A stretch of DNA of 64,000 bases from Polaromonas sp. JS666 (GTDB lineage: Bacteria > Pseudomonadota > Gammaproteobacteria > Burkholderiales > Burkholderiaceae_C), in contig NZ_FNHX01000008.1 of NCBI RefSeq assembly GCF_900103405.1, positions 104,568 to 168,567 on the forward strand, read 5' to 3'. Of this stretch, positions 9,356 to 17,647 are shown piece by piece; the stretch's first letter is position 1, and every line of letters starts with the position of its first letter. The position numbers were made by a program, and so were the translations under genes. The notes under the pieces were generated by a model. It was not told the DNA's origin, did not search any database, and saw only the letters and a list, made by a program, of their open reading frames with translations.

Positions 9356-9682
9356 ATGAACAGGCCATGGAACATCTGTGCGGCGCTGCTGGCCGCGGCG
9401 GCATTGGGCGGCTGCGCCGGCGGCAACTGGCAGGCCGACGGCCCGCTGTACCGCTGTGAACACGGCATAGCGTTCCGCGTCAAATTCATCGACGACACGG
9501 CGGTGCTGGACGGCCCCGGCGGGCAGGATGTGCTCCAGCGCGACGCCGGCGGCGAGGGGCCGCGGCAGACGGTTTACAGCAACCCGCGCATGCGGGCCGA
9601 ATTTGGCCTGGGCGCCAGCGGGCGCGAGGCGGTGCTGCGTTATCCCCTGTTGCCCCTCGTAGCGCGCTGCGTGTGCGACTAG
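9356..9682 (+). CDS. Small lipoprotein, possibly MliC-like lysozyme inhibitor, 108 aa
   Basis: Starts at ATG 9356, 20 nt after mltA, with CTGGAG upstream. Residues 1-20 are a lipoprotein signal ending in the lipobox LGGC (Cys20). The mature part has the outline of the MliC/PliC fold: YRCEHGIAFRVKF near the start, GREAVLRY later and a C-terminal cysteine pair (ARCVCD), allowing the family disulfide. The SGxxY loop that MliC uses to plug the lysozyme active site is not clearly present, so inhibition of lysozyme is uncertain. Placement after mltA suggests a cell-wall role, perhaps protection from host or self muramidases. Confidence 0.6.
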   Translation: MNRPWNICAALLAAAALGGCAGGNWQADGPLYRCEHGIAFRVKFIDDTAVLDGPGGQDVLQRDAGGEGPRQTVYSNPRMRAEFGLGASGREAVLRYPLLPLVARCVCD

Positions 9683-10323
9683 CGAACGGAAAGGCGAACC
9701 TCGACGCGCATGCCATCCCGCCGGGTGGATTGCCGGCTGTCGGCGATGCCGCTGCTGCTGCCGGCGCTCGCGTCGTCAGACTCCGCCACGGTGACCCATT
9801 CCCCGAGCCGCACGTTCAGCGACGTGCTGGTGGACGACGAGGACAAGGGCGCGAGCGGCGACGAGCCCGTGCGGCTGGTCTGCCCCGCGGCCAGTTCCAG
9901 CTCCACGCTGTCACCGCCGTACCAGAGCGGCCGGGCCGAAAAACCGCTGTTGGCATCGATGAACACGGTGGCGGCCTGGCGCCCCTGCACCAGCCGCAGC
10001 GGCTGGCTGTTGCCCAGGTTGATGTTGGCGGGGCGGCCGTTGAGCACCAGCACCCGCTGCACCAGGTCGCGCGTATCGCTGCGCTGGCTGTCCTGGGCCG
10101 TGATGTGGGCATTGGCGCCCGAGCGGCCCGGCTGCAGCACGATCCCGCCCTGCGCGCCCAAGGCACTCTGGGAGCGCAGGCTGCTGCCGGCCTGCCGTAC
10201 TTCGATCTGCAGGTTGCGCATGGGCAGTGCCTCGGGGCCGGCCGGCTGCGCCATCAGGCAGGCCGGGGCCAGCATGAAGGGCATCAGGGACAGCGCGGAA
10301 ATGGCATTGCGGAATTTCGTCAT
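9679..10323 (-). CDS. Secreted protein with secretin-like beta domain, 214 aa
   Basis: Start chosen at ATG 10323, giving a hydrophobic signal peptide ending near residue 26 (ACLMAQ); the frame is open about 22 codons further but only with an alternative start. The mature protein begins RNLQIEVRQ and contains VLVLNGRPANINLGNSQPL, which resembles the beta-strands of type II/III secretins, then SARPLWYGGDSVELEL, a Ser-rich linker and a final beta segment (RVEVRLSVR). It is much shorter than a true secretin and lacks the pore-forming C-terminal half. Its end overlaps the preceding lipoprotein gene by 4 nt, tail-to-tail. Function unknown; assembly or envelope role is a guess. Confidence 0.65.
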   Translation of the reverse strand: MTKFRNAISALSLMPFMLAPACLMAQPAGPEALPMRNLQIEVRQAGSSLRSQSALGAQGGIVLQPGRSGANAHITAQDSQRSDTRDLVQRVLVLNGRPANINLGNSQPLRLVQGRQAATVFIDANSGFSARPLWYGGDSVELELAAGQTSRTGSSPLAPLSSSSTSTSLNVRLGEWVTVAESDDASAGSSSGIADSRQSTRRDGMRVEVRLSVR

Positions 10324-10479
10324 GGCGGGCTCCAGGGTGGCAAAGAAGGAAAGGGCGGCCTTACGGGGAGATAAAGTACCCGCTTGCATCCAGGCAAGCT
10401 AACATCGTACTGAAGTCAGCCGGCTGCCTGCCGTTTCACGCCACGAGACCGTGAGCGCCGCGCCCCAACCCGTGAGCCC

Positions 10480-10848
10480 ATGAGCCCGAAATTAAAAGTC
10501 ATCGCCTGGATTTTTGGCATTGTTGCCGCGTATGCCGCGAGCGTCGGCATCGGTGCCTACCGCATCGTTTCCGCGGAAATGTTTCCCTTGGCCAAGGGGG
10601 GCGTGGCTGATTACCTGCGTGCCACGAAATCAAGCGACGCCAACAAGCCGCTTTACTTCAAATGGTGGTCGTCCTGGTATTTCAAAAACAGCTCCTCGGA
10701 TGGGATGGCGCAGTTTTTACTTTGCGCCCCTTCCGCGCAATGCCATACGGTCGTCGCCTATGTGTCCGCCGGCAGGTGGCACATCAATGTCAACGGCCAC
10801 CTGATCAATGTCGACAAATGGAGGGTTCCGGCCCCGCCTGCCGGGTGA
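10480..10848 (+). CDS. Uncharacterised membrane-anchored or secreted protein, 122 aa
   Basis: An uninterrupted frame with one N-terminal hydrophobic segment (about residues 6-26, VIAWIFGIVAAYAASVGIG), followed by a polar, aromatic-rich domain (YFKWWSSWYFKNS) with two cysteines close together (LLCAPSAQC) that could form a disulfide. It stops directly before the convergent Lrp gene. Base composition is somewhat lower in GC than its neighbours. I recognise no family. It may be a lineage-specific gene; a chance frame is less likely because of the coherent signal/TM plus domain layout. Confidence 0.5.
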   Translation: MSPKLKVIAWIFGIVAAYAASVGIGAYRIVSAEMFPLAKGGVADYLRATKSSDANKPLYFKWWSSWYFKNSSSDGMAQFLLCAPSAQCHTVVAYVSAGRWHINVNGHLINVDKWRVPAPPAG

Positions 10849-11331
10849 TCACGCCAGGTGCCCGAGCGGCAGCGCGCTGCTGGCCTTGACCTCCCCCAGG
10901 GAAAAACTGGTGTGCAGGTCCTTCACATTGGGCAGGTTGATCAGGTTTTGCAGCGCGAACTTGCTGAAGGCCTCCAGGTCCTGCGCCACCACCTGCAATT
11001 CAAAAGTGCCGGTGCCGCTGATGTAGTGGCAGGACACGATTTCCGGCAGTTTTTTGATGGCCTCCTCCAGCTGGCGCGTGGCGTCGCCGCTGTTGCGGTC
11101 GGCGTCCAGCCGCACAAAAGCCAGCACGCCCAGCCCGATTTTGTGGCGGTTGATCTCGGCCCGGTAGCCGGTGATGAAGCCCGATTCTTCGAGTGCCCGC
11201 ACGCGCCGCCAGCAGGGCGCTGCCGACAGGCCTACGCGCGAGGCCAGTTCGGTGTTGGTCAGCCGCGCGTCGCGCTGCAACTCATTCAGGATGGCGATGT
11301 CAAACTTGTCTAATGTTTCCATATTTGCCAT
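10849..11331 (-). CDS. Lrp/AsnC-family transcriptional regulator, 160 aa
   Basis: Winged helix-turn-helix at residues about 5-60 (LDKFDIAILNELQRDARLT, then ELASRVGLSAAPCWRRVRAL), followed by the RAM/AsnC ligand domain (EIVSCHYISGTGTFELQVV). Start at ATG 11331 (MANMETL) or ATG 11322; the longer annotated frame would run into the promoter region. It is divergent from the indolepyruvate ferredoxin oxidoreductase gene, an arrangement often seen in betaproteobacteria, so it probably senses an amino acid and controls that gene. Full length for the family. Confidence 0.9.
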   Translation of the reverse strand: MANMETLDKFDIAILNELQRDARLTNTELASRVGLSAAPCWRRVRALEESGFITGYRAEINRHKIGLGVLAFVRLDADRNSGDATRQLEEAIKKLPEIVSCHYISGTGTFELQVVAQDLEAFSKFALQNLINLPNVKDLHTSFSLGEVKASSALPLGHLA

Positions 11332-11381
11332 TTTGCAGCAAGATTCTTTCTGGAAGTGGGCTAAATGGGGCAAACAAAGCA

Positions 11382-11410
11382 AAGACATATCAGGGCCGGC
11401 GGCATACACT
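11382..11410 (+). promoter_or_regulatory. Possible sigma70 promoter for the indolepyruvate oxidoreductase
   Basis: AAGACA (11382-11387) and TACACT (11405-11410) are 17 nt apart, about 100 nt before the coding start. A short perfect palindrome, AGGGC-TG-GCCCT (11425-11436), lies just downstream and could be a regulator site in the 5' leader. Both hexamers differ from consensus, so this is tentative. Confidence 0.35.
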
Positions 11411-11506
11411 TTGCATGCCTATAGAGGGCTGGCCCTAACCGGGTTTGACCCTTTCGCGAACTCGCCCACAAGGCGGTACTAAAAACAGTCCTGGAGACCC
11501 ACGAAC

Positions 11507-14500
11507 ATGAACGCGCCCCTACCTGAACACATCCGCAAGGCCCTGGAAACCGTCACTCTTGACGATAAATATTCCTTAGGGCACGGCCGCGCTTTCATGA
11601 GCGGCGTCCAGGCGCTGGTCCGCCTGCCCATGCTGCAGTGCACGCGCGATGCCATGGCGGGCCTGAACACCGCGGGTTTTGTCAGCGGCTATCGCGGCTC
11701 GCCGCTGGGCGGCTATGACCAGGCGCTGTGGGCCGCCAAAAAACACCTGGCCGCGCAGAACATCGTGTTCCAGCCGGGCGTCAACGAGGAATTGGGCGCC
11801 ACCGCCGTCTGGGGCACCCAGCAACTGGACCTGTACCCGCAAAGCAAAAAATTCGACGGTGTGTTCGGCATCTGGTACGGCAAGGGCCCGGGCGTGGACC
11901 GCTGCTCGGACGTCTTCAAGCACGCCAACATGGCGGGCACCGCGAAACACGGCGGCGTGATCGCGATTGCCGGCGATGACCATGTCTCCAAGAGCTCCAC
12001 CGCCGCCCACCAGAGCGACCACATCTTCAAGGCCTGCGGCCTGCCGGTGTTCTTTCCGTCCAATGTGCAGGACATCCTGGACATGGGCCTGCATGCTTTT
12101 GCCATGAGCCGTTTTTCCGGTGTCTGGTCAGGCATGAAAACCATACAGGAAGTCGTGGAGTCGTCGAGCTCCATCCTGGTCGACCCGGACCGCGTGAAGA
12201 TCATCCTGCCCGAAGACTTCGAAATGCCGCCCGGCGGCCTGCACATCCGCTGGCCCGACGCACCGCTGGAGCAGGAAGCCCGGCTGATGGACTACAAATG
12301 GTATGCGGCGCTCGCGTACATCCGCGCCAACAAGCTCAACTACAACGTCATCGCCGGCCCCAAGGACCGCTTCGGCCTGATCGCCAGCGGCAAGGCCTTC
12401 AACGACACGCGCCAGGCGCTGGCCGACCTCGGGCTCGATGAGCAAACCTGCCACCAGCTGGGCATACGCCTGCACAAGGTCAATGTGGTCTGGCCGCTGG
12501 AGGCCACCATCACGCGCGACTTCGCCGAGGGCCTGCAGGAAATCCTGGTGGTCGAGGAAAAACGCCAGGTCATCGAATACCAGCTCAAGGAAGAGCTGTA
12601 CAACTGGCGCGCCGACGTGCGGCCCAATGTGCTGGGCAAGTTCGACGAGCCCGAAGGCGACCAGTCGGGCGGCGAATGGGGCCGCTCCAACCCGAGCGAC
12701 AACTGGCTGCTGCGCGCCAAGGCCGACCTGACGCCGGCCATCATCGCCAAGGCGATCGCCAAACGCCTCAAAAAGCTGGGCGTGCCGGCCGACGTGGTTT
12801 CGCGCATGGACGAGCGCCTGGCCGTGATCGAGGCGCGCGAACGCGCCCTGGCCGAAGCCAAGGCCGACACCGGCGAGCGCGCGCCCTGGTTTTGCAGCGG
12901 CTGCCCGCACAACACCAGCACGCGTGTGCCCGAGGGTTCACGCGCCGTGGCCGGCATAGGCTGCCACTACATGGCGACCTGGATGGACCGCTCCACCTCC
13001 ACTTTCACGCAGATGGGCGGCGAAGGTGTGACCTGGGTGGGCCAGGCAGCCTTCACGACCGATGAGCATATTTTTGCCAACCTCGGCGACGGCACCTACT
13101 TCCACAGCGGGCTGCTGGCGATACGCCAGGCCATCGCCTCGGGCGTGAACATCACCTACAAGATCCTCTACAACGATGCGGTCGCCATGACGGGCGGCCA
13201 GCAGGTCGGCGAGCGGCCCGAAGGCCACTCGGTGCTGCAAATCATGCAAAGCCTGCGCGCTGAAGGCGTGGCCAAGCTGGTCATCGTGACCGACGAGCCG
13301 CAGAAATACGACGGCGCGCCGCTGCTGGAAGGCGTGACGGTGCACCACCGCGACGAGCTGGACCGCATCCAGCGCGAGTTCCGCGAGATCAAGGGCACGA
13401 CCGCCATCATTTACGACCAGACCTGCGCGACGGAAAAGCGCCGGCGCCGCAAACGCGGCACCCTGGTGGACCCGGAAAAGCGCGTGGTGATCAACGAACT
13501 GGTCTGCGAGGGCTGCGGCGACTGCTCGGTGCAGTCCAACTGCCTGTCGGTCGAGCCGCTGGAAACCGAATTCGGCCGCAAGCGCCGCATCAACCAGAAC
13601 ACCTGCAACAAGGACTATTCCTGCGTAAAGGGCTTCTGCCCCAGCTTCATCACCGTCGAGGGCGGGCAACTGAAGAAGCCGAAGAAAGAAAAGAAGGGCG
13701 GCATCTCCAGCCTGCCGCCGGTTCCCGAACCCGTGTTGCCCGTGGCGGAAAACGCCTGGGGCATTGTCGTGGGCGGCGTGGGCGGCACCGGCGTCATCAC
13801 CATAGGCCAGCTGCTGGGCATGGCGGCCCACATGGAAGGCAAGGGCGTGGTCACGCAGGACGCGGGCGGCCTGGCGCAAAAAGGCGGCGCCACCTGGAGC
13901 CACATCCAGATCGCGAACCGGCCCGAGGCGATTTACACCACCAAGGTGGACACCGCCAAGGCCGACCTGGTCATAGGCTGCGACCCGATTGTGGCGGCCA
14001 GCAAATACACCCTCACCGTCATGCAGCCGGGCCGCACCTATGTGGCCATGAATTCGCACGGCACGCCGACGGCGGCCTTTGTGAAGGACCCGGGCTGGCA
14101 GTTCCCCGGCGGCAATTGCGAAAGCGCCGTGACCTCCGCAGTGGGCGCTGACTTGCTGGGCAGCTTCGATGCCGAAGAGGTGGCGGTGCAACTGGTGGGC
14201 GACTCGATTTACACCAACCCACTGATGCTGGGCTTTGCCTGGCAAAAGGGGCGTGTGCCGCTGTCGCATGCCGCGCTGATGCGGGCCATCGAGCTCAACG
14301 GCGTGCAAGTCGACAACAACAAGGCGGCCTTTGAATGGGGCCGTCGCTGCGCGCACGACCTGGCCTCGGTGCGGGCGCTGTTCAAGGCGGCGCAGGTTAT
14401 CGAATTCGTGAAAAAGCCGGCCCTGGCCGAAATGCTGGCGAAACGGGTGGACTTTTTGACGGCCTACCAGAATGCCGCCTACGCCCAGGCCTACCAGTCC

Positions 14501-15073
14501 TTTGTCGAACAAGTGCGGGGCGCCGAGGCGGTGCTGGGCAAGACGACGCTGACTGAAGCCGTGGCGCGCTACCTGTTCAAGCTGATGGCCTACAAGGACG
14601 AGTATGAAGTGGCGCGGCTGCACACCGATACGGCCTTCCTGGGCAAGGTCAACGCCATGTTCGAAGGCGACTTCAAGCTGCATTACCACCTGGCGCCGCC
14701 CTTGATCGCCGCCAAAAACGACAAAGGCGAGCTGCAAAAGAAGCAGTTCGGCCCCTGGATGCTGGGCGCGTTCAAGGTGCTGGCGCGCCTGAAGGGCCTG
14801 CGCGGCACGCCGCTGGATGTGTTCGGCCGCACCGAAGAGCGGCGCACCGAGCGCGCCCTGATCGAGGAATACAAGGCCAGTCTTTCGGAAGTGCTGGCGG
14901 GGCTGACGGCCGAAAACCATGCCACCGCGCTGGAAATCGCCCGGATTCCCGAAATGATCAAGGGTTACGGCCATGTCAAGGCCCGCCACCTGGCCGCCGC
15001 GCGGCCGCAGTGGGCCGCCTTGATGCAAGCCTTTCGTAGCCCCGGATCTACCGTCCAGCGGAAAGCGGCCTGA
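11507..15073 (+). CDS. Fused indolepyruvate ferredoxin oxidoreductase, 1188 aa
   Basis: Single-chain enzyme uniting the alpha, beta and gamma parts of indolepyruvate:ferredoxin oxidoreductase. It oxidatively decarboxylates aryl-pyruvates (from Trp, Phe or Tyr) to acyl-CoA with ferredoxin as acceptor; related fused enzymes may accept other 2-oxo acids. Seen: N-terminal pyrimidine-binding part (FVSGYRGSPLGGYD), CSGCPHNTST with Cys463, thiamine diphosphate motif NLGDGTYFHSG, a Cys-rich ferredoxin-like segment beginning at Cys667 (CEGCGDCSVQSNC, then CNKDYSC) and a C-terminal gamma domain (VVGGVGGTGVITIGQLLG). CTGGAG precedes ATG 11507. Divergent from an Lrp regulator. Complete, with no disruption. 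Confidence 0.92.
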   Translation: MNAPLPEHIRKALETVTLDDKYSLGHGRAFMSGVQALVRLPMLQCTRDAMAGLNTAGFVSGYRGSPLGGYDQALWAAKKHLAAQNIVFQPGVNEELGATAVWGTQQLDLYPQSKKFDGVFGIWYGKGPGVDRCSDVFKHANMAGTAKHGGVIAIAGDDHVSKSSTAAHQSDHIFKACGLPVFFPSNVQDILDMGLHAFAMSRFSGVWSGMKTIQEVVESSSSILVDPDRVKIILPEDFEMPPGGLHIRWPDAPLEQEARLMDYKWYAALAYIRANKLNYNVIAGPKDRFGLIASGKAFNDTRQALADLGLDEQTCHQLGIRLHKVNVVWPLEATITRDFAEGLQEILVVEEKRQVIEYQLKEELYNWRADVRPNVLGKFDEPEGDQSGGEWGRSNPSDNWLLRAKADLTPAIIAKAIAKRLKKLGVPADVVSRMDERLAVIEARERALAEAKADTGERAPWFCSGCPHNTSTRVPEGSRAVAGIGCHYMATWMDRSTSTFTQMGGEGVTWVGQAAFTTDEHIFANLGDGTYFHSGLLAIRQAIASGVNITYKILYNDAVAMTGGQQVGERPEGHSVLQIMQSLRAEGVAKLVIVTDEPQKYDGAPLLEGVTVHHRDELDRIQREFREIKGTTAIIYDQTCATEKRRRRKRGTLVDPEKRVVINELVCEGCGDCSVQSNCLSVEPLETEFGRKRRINQNTCNKDYSCVKGFCPSFITVEGGQLKKPKKEKKGGISSLPPVPEPVLPVAENAWGIVVGGVGGTGVITIGQLLGMAAHMEGKGVVTQDAGGLAQKGGATWSHIQIANRPEAIYTTKVDTAKADLVIGCDPIVAASKYTLTVMQPGRTYVAMNSHGTPTAAFVKDPGWQFPGGNCESAVTSAVGADLLGSFDAEEVAVQLVGDSIYTNPLMLGFAWQKGRVPLSHAALMRAIELNGVQVDNNKAAFEWGRRCAHDLASVRALFKAAQVIEFVKKPALAEMLAKRVDFLTAYQNAAYAQAYQSFVEQVRGAEAVLGKTTLTEAVARYLFKLMAYKDEYEVARLHTDTAFLGKVNAMFEGDFKLHYHLAPPLIAAKNDKGELQKKQFGPWMLGAFKVLARLKGLRGTPLDVFGRTEERRTERALIEEYKASLSEVLAGLTAENHATALEIARIPEMIKGYGHVKARHLAAARPQWAALMQAFRSPGSTVQRKAA

Positions 15074-15099
15074 GTCGGCTTCGCCCCTTTCTTGCCTGT

Positions 15100-15134
15100 A
15101 AGGGCCGCCGCGGCAAAGCCCGCGACGGCCCTTT
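15100..15134 (+). terminator. Hairpin after the indolepyruvate oxidoreductase
   Basis: AAGGGCCG (15100-15107) pairs perfectly with CGGCCCTT (15126-15133), with further GC pairing possible inside the loop, followed by only a short T run. It lies 27 nt after the stop codon and fits a rho-independent terminator, though the weak T tract lowers confidence. Confidence 0.5.
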
Positions 15135-15181
15135 GCGCGTAAACCCGGCTTGAAAAGCCCCTGGCGCGCGCCAGTTACCCC

Positions 15182-15209
15182 TTGGGGCGCTTGCCCCGCC
15201 GCATACAAT
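15182..15209 (+). promoter_or_regulatory. Possible promoter for yajC-secDF
   Basis: TTGGGG (15182-15187), 16-nt spacer, TACAAT (15204-15209). The -10 hexamer stands out in GC-rich surroundings; the -35 is poor. It would leave a leader of about 65 nt before the yajC GTG start. Confidence 0.4.
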
Positions 15210-15282
15210 CGTGGACTCCGTACGCCGTCCGTGCTGGACGGCGCGCGCGCCAGTGTGTTTTTATTATGTTGTGGAGTTAGCC

Positions 15283-15624
15283 GTGTTCATTTCTTCCGCC
15301 TTTGCCCAAACCGCTCCCGCTGCAGCCGCCGGTGGTGACATGATGTCCTCGCTGACGGGCATGCTGCCCCTGGTGCTGATGTTTGTGGTGCTGTATTTCG
15401 TCATGATCCGCCCGCAGATGAAAAAGCAGAAAGAGCACCGCGCCATGATCGACGCGCTGGCCAAGGGCGATGAAGTCGCAACGGCCGGCGGCCTGCTCGG
15501 CAAGGTGACCAAGCTGGGCGACGCTTACCTGACCCTGGAACTGGCCCCCGGCGTCGAAGTGCAGCTGCAGCGCAGCGCCATCATCCAGGTCCTGCCCAAG
15601 GGCGCGATCAGCACGGCCAAGTAA
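15283..15624 (+). CDS. yajC: Preprotein translocase subunit YajC, 113 aa
   Basis: Accessory subunit of the SecDF-YajC complex that assists SecYEG export. Start set at GTG 15283 with a GGAG site 6 nt upstream, giving the usual short beginning (FISSAFAQTAPAA); upstream in-frame codons do not resemble the family. One transmembrane helix (about residues 27-44, MLPLVLMFVVLYFVMIRPQ) is followed by the basic KKQKEHR motif and a C-terminal beta domain (GDEVATAGGLLGKV). The order yajC-secD-secF is conserved; the tgt/queA genes often found upstream elsewhere are not here. Confidence 0.95.
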   Translation: MFISSAFAQTAPAAAAGGDMMSSLTGMLPLVLMFVVLYFVMIRPQMKKQKEHRAMIDALAKGDEVATAGGLLGKVTKLGDAYLTLELAPGVEVQLQRSAIIQVLPKGAISTAK

Positions 15625-15632
15625 GTCTTCAA

Positions 15633-15660
15633 GGCCCTGTGGGGATTCGCAGGGCTTTTT
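15633..15660 (+). terminator. Terminator-like hairpin between yajC and secD
   Basis: GCCCTG (15634-15639) pairs with CAGGGC (15650-15655) and is followed by TTTTT (15656-15660). This is a standard rho-independent form 10 nt after the yajC stop. It may attenuate read-through so that SecD and SecF are made at lower levels than YajC. Confidence 0.65.
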
Positions 15661-15732
15661 GGTATATCGGGGCTGCTGCGGCTTGATGCGGGCGCCCCTT
15701 TTGTTCATTTGTCCACCAGGAACAGCCCTCCC

Positions 15733-17610
15733 ATGAATCGTTATCCGGCCTGGAAGTACGCCATCATCGTGGTCGCGCTGCTGATCGCGGCTTTGTACAC
15801 GCTGCCCAATTTCTTCGGCGAAGCGCCCGCGGTGCAGGTGTCCAGCAGCAAATCCACCGTCAAGGTCGACAGCACGACGCTGGCCAAAGTCGAGCAGGCT
15901 CTCAAGGACACCGGCATCGCGGCCGACGCCATCACGCTCGAGGGCAGTTCGATCAAGGCGCGTTTCGGCGACACCGACACGCAGCTCAAGGCCAAGGACG
16001 CCATCCAGAAAGCTCTGGCGCCCGACGCGAACGACCCGGCCTATGTGGTCGCGCTCAATCTGCTGTCGCGCTCGCCCGCCTGGCTGACATCGCTGCACGC
16101 TTTCCCGATGTACCTGGGGCTGGACCTGCGCGGCGGCGTGCACTTCATGCTGCAGGTGGACATGCAGGCGGCGCTCACCAAACGCGCCGAGTCCCTGGCC
16201 GGCGACATCCGCCTGTCCCTGCGCGAGAAAAACATCCGCCACGGCGGCATCAGCCGCAACGGCCAGGCCATTGAAATCAGGCTGCGAGACTCCGCCACCC
16301 TGGCCTCCACCAAGGGACTGATCCAGGACCAGTTCGCCGACCTGCAGACCGTTGATGCGCCGGACGGCACGGAATACAAACTGACGGCCTCCATCAAGCC
16401 TGAAGCCGCGCGCCGCATCCAGGACCAGGCGCTCAAGCAGAACATCGTGACGCTGCACAACCGCATCAACGAGCTGGGCGTTGCCGAGCCGGTGATCCAG
16501 CAGCAAGGCATAGACCGCATCGTGGTGCAACTGCCCGGCGTGCAGGACACGGCCAAGGCCAAGGACATCCTGGGCCGCACCGCCACCCTGGAAATGCGCC
16601 TGGTGGACGACAGCGCGGAAGCCCGCGCCGCCGCGAACAATACCGGCGCCGTTCCTTTCGGCGATGAGCGCTTTTTTGAGCGCAACGGCCAGGCTGTGAT
16701 CGTCAAGAAACAGGTGATCCTGACCGGCGAAAGCCTGACGGACGCGCAGCCCGGCTTTGACTCGCAGAGCCAGCAGCCCAAGGTGGACCTCACGGTCGAC
16801 GCCAAGGGCGGGCGCATCATGCGCGACACCAGCCGCGAGAACCTGAAGAAGCGCATGGCCATTTTGCTGTTCGAAAAAGGCAAGGGCGAGGTACTGACCG
16901 CGCCCGTCATCCAGGGCGAACTCGGCAACCGCTTTCAGATTTCGGGCTCCATGAGCGTCGTCGAGGCCAATGACCTGGCGCTGCTGCTGCGCGCCGGCTC
17001 GCTGGCCGCGCCCATGGAGATCATCGAGGAGCGCACCATAGGCCCGACCCTGGGCGCCGACAATATTTCCAAGGGCTTTCACAGCGTGTCCTGGGGCTTT
17101 GTCGTGATCGTGGCCTTCATGGCCGCCTATTACATGCTGTTCGGCCTGTTCTCCGGCCTGGCGCTGGCCGTCAACCTGCTGCTGCTGGTGGCGGTGCTGT
17201 CCATGCTGCAGGCGACCCTGACGTTGCCCGGCATGGCGGCCATGGCGCTGGCGCTGGGCATGGCCATCGACTCCAACGTGCTGATCAACGAACGCGTGCG
17301 TGAGGAGCTGCGCAACGGCTCGTCGCCGCAGGCGGCCATCCACGCGGGCTACGAGCGGGCCTGGGCCACCATCCTGGACTCCAATATCTCGACGCTGATT
17401 GCCGGCCTGGCGCTGTTGGCCTTCGGTTCCGGCCCGGTGCGCGGCTTCGCGGTGGTGCACTGCATAGGCATCCTGACCAGCATGTTCTCGGCGGTGTTTT
17501 TCTCGCGCGGCCTGGTGAACCTCTGGTACGGCCGCCAGAAAAAGCTCAAGTCGGTCTCCATCGGCACCGTGTGGCGGCCCGCCGCCTCCGGCGCCGTGGC
17601 AACCAAATAA
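15733..17610 (+). CDS. secD: Protein translocase subunit SecD, 625 aa
   Basis: RND-like subunit that uses the proton-motive force to complete protein export. Start at ATG 15733 (MNRYPAWKYAI) with AGGAA upstream; a TTG further upstream is less likely. The N-terminal TM helix is followed by the large periplasmic P1 domain with the hallmark LGLDLRGGVHFML (about residues 128-142), then five C-terminal helices with the family motifs GPTLGADNISKG and MAIDSNVLINERVREEL. Followed after 37 nt by secF. Length is usual for Burkholderiales SecD. Confidence 0.97.
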   Translation: MNRYPAWKYAIIVVALLIAALYTLPNFFGEAPAVQVSSSKSTVKVDSTTLAKVEQALKDTGIAADAITLEGSSIKARFGDTDTQLKAKDAIQKALAPDANDPAYVVALNLLSRSPAWLTSLHAFPMYLGLDLRGGVHFMLQVDMQAALTKRAESLAGDIRLSLREKNIRHGGISRNGQAIEIRLRDSATLASTKGLIQDQFADLQTVDAPDGTEYKLTASIKPEAARRIQDQALKQNIVTLHNRINELGVAEPVIQQQGIDRIVVQLPGVQDTAKAKDILGRTATLEMRLVDDSAEARAAANNTGAVPFGDERFFERNGQAVIVKKQVILTGESLTDAQPGFDSQSQQPKVDLTVDAKGGRIMRDTSRENLKKRMAILLFEKGKGEVLTAPVIQGELGNRFQISGSMSVVEANDLALLLRAGSLAAPMEIIEERTIGPTLGADNISKGFHSVSWGFVVIVAFMAAYYMLFGLFSGLALAVNLLLLVAVLSMLQATLTLPGMAAMALALGMAIDSNVLINERVREELRNGSSPQAAIHAGYERAWATILDSNISTLIAGLALLAFGSGPVRGFAVVHCIGILTSMFSAVFFSRGLVNLWYGRQKKLKSVSIGTVWRPAASGAVATK

Positions 17611-17647
17611 TCCCGGCCTTTTCTCCCGAGTTTCCCAAGGACCCCAG

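Noticed and set aside
12938..15208. 756-codon frame antisense to the indolepyruvate oxidoreductase
   Set aside because: Same reason: low-complexity shadow of a conserved gene.
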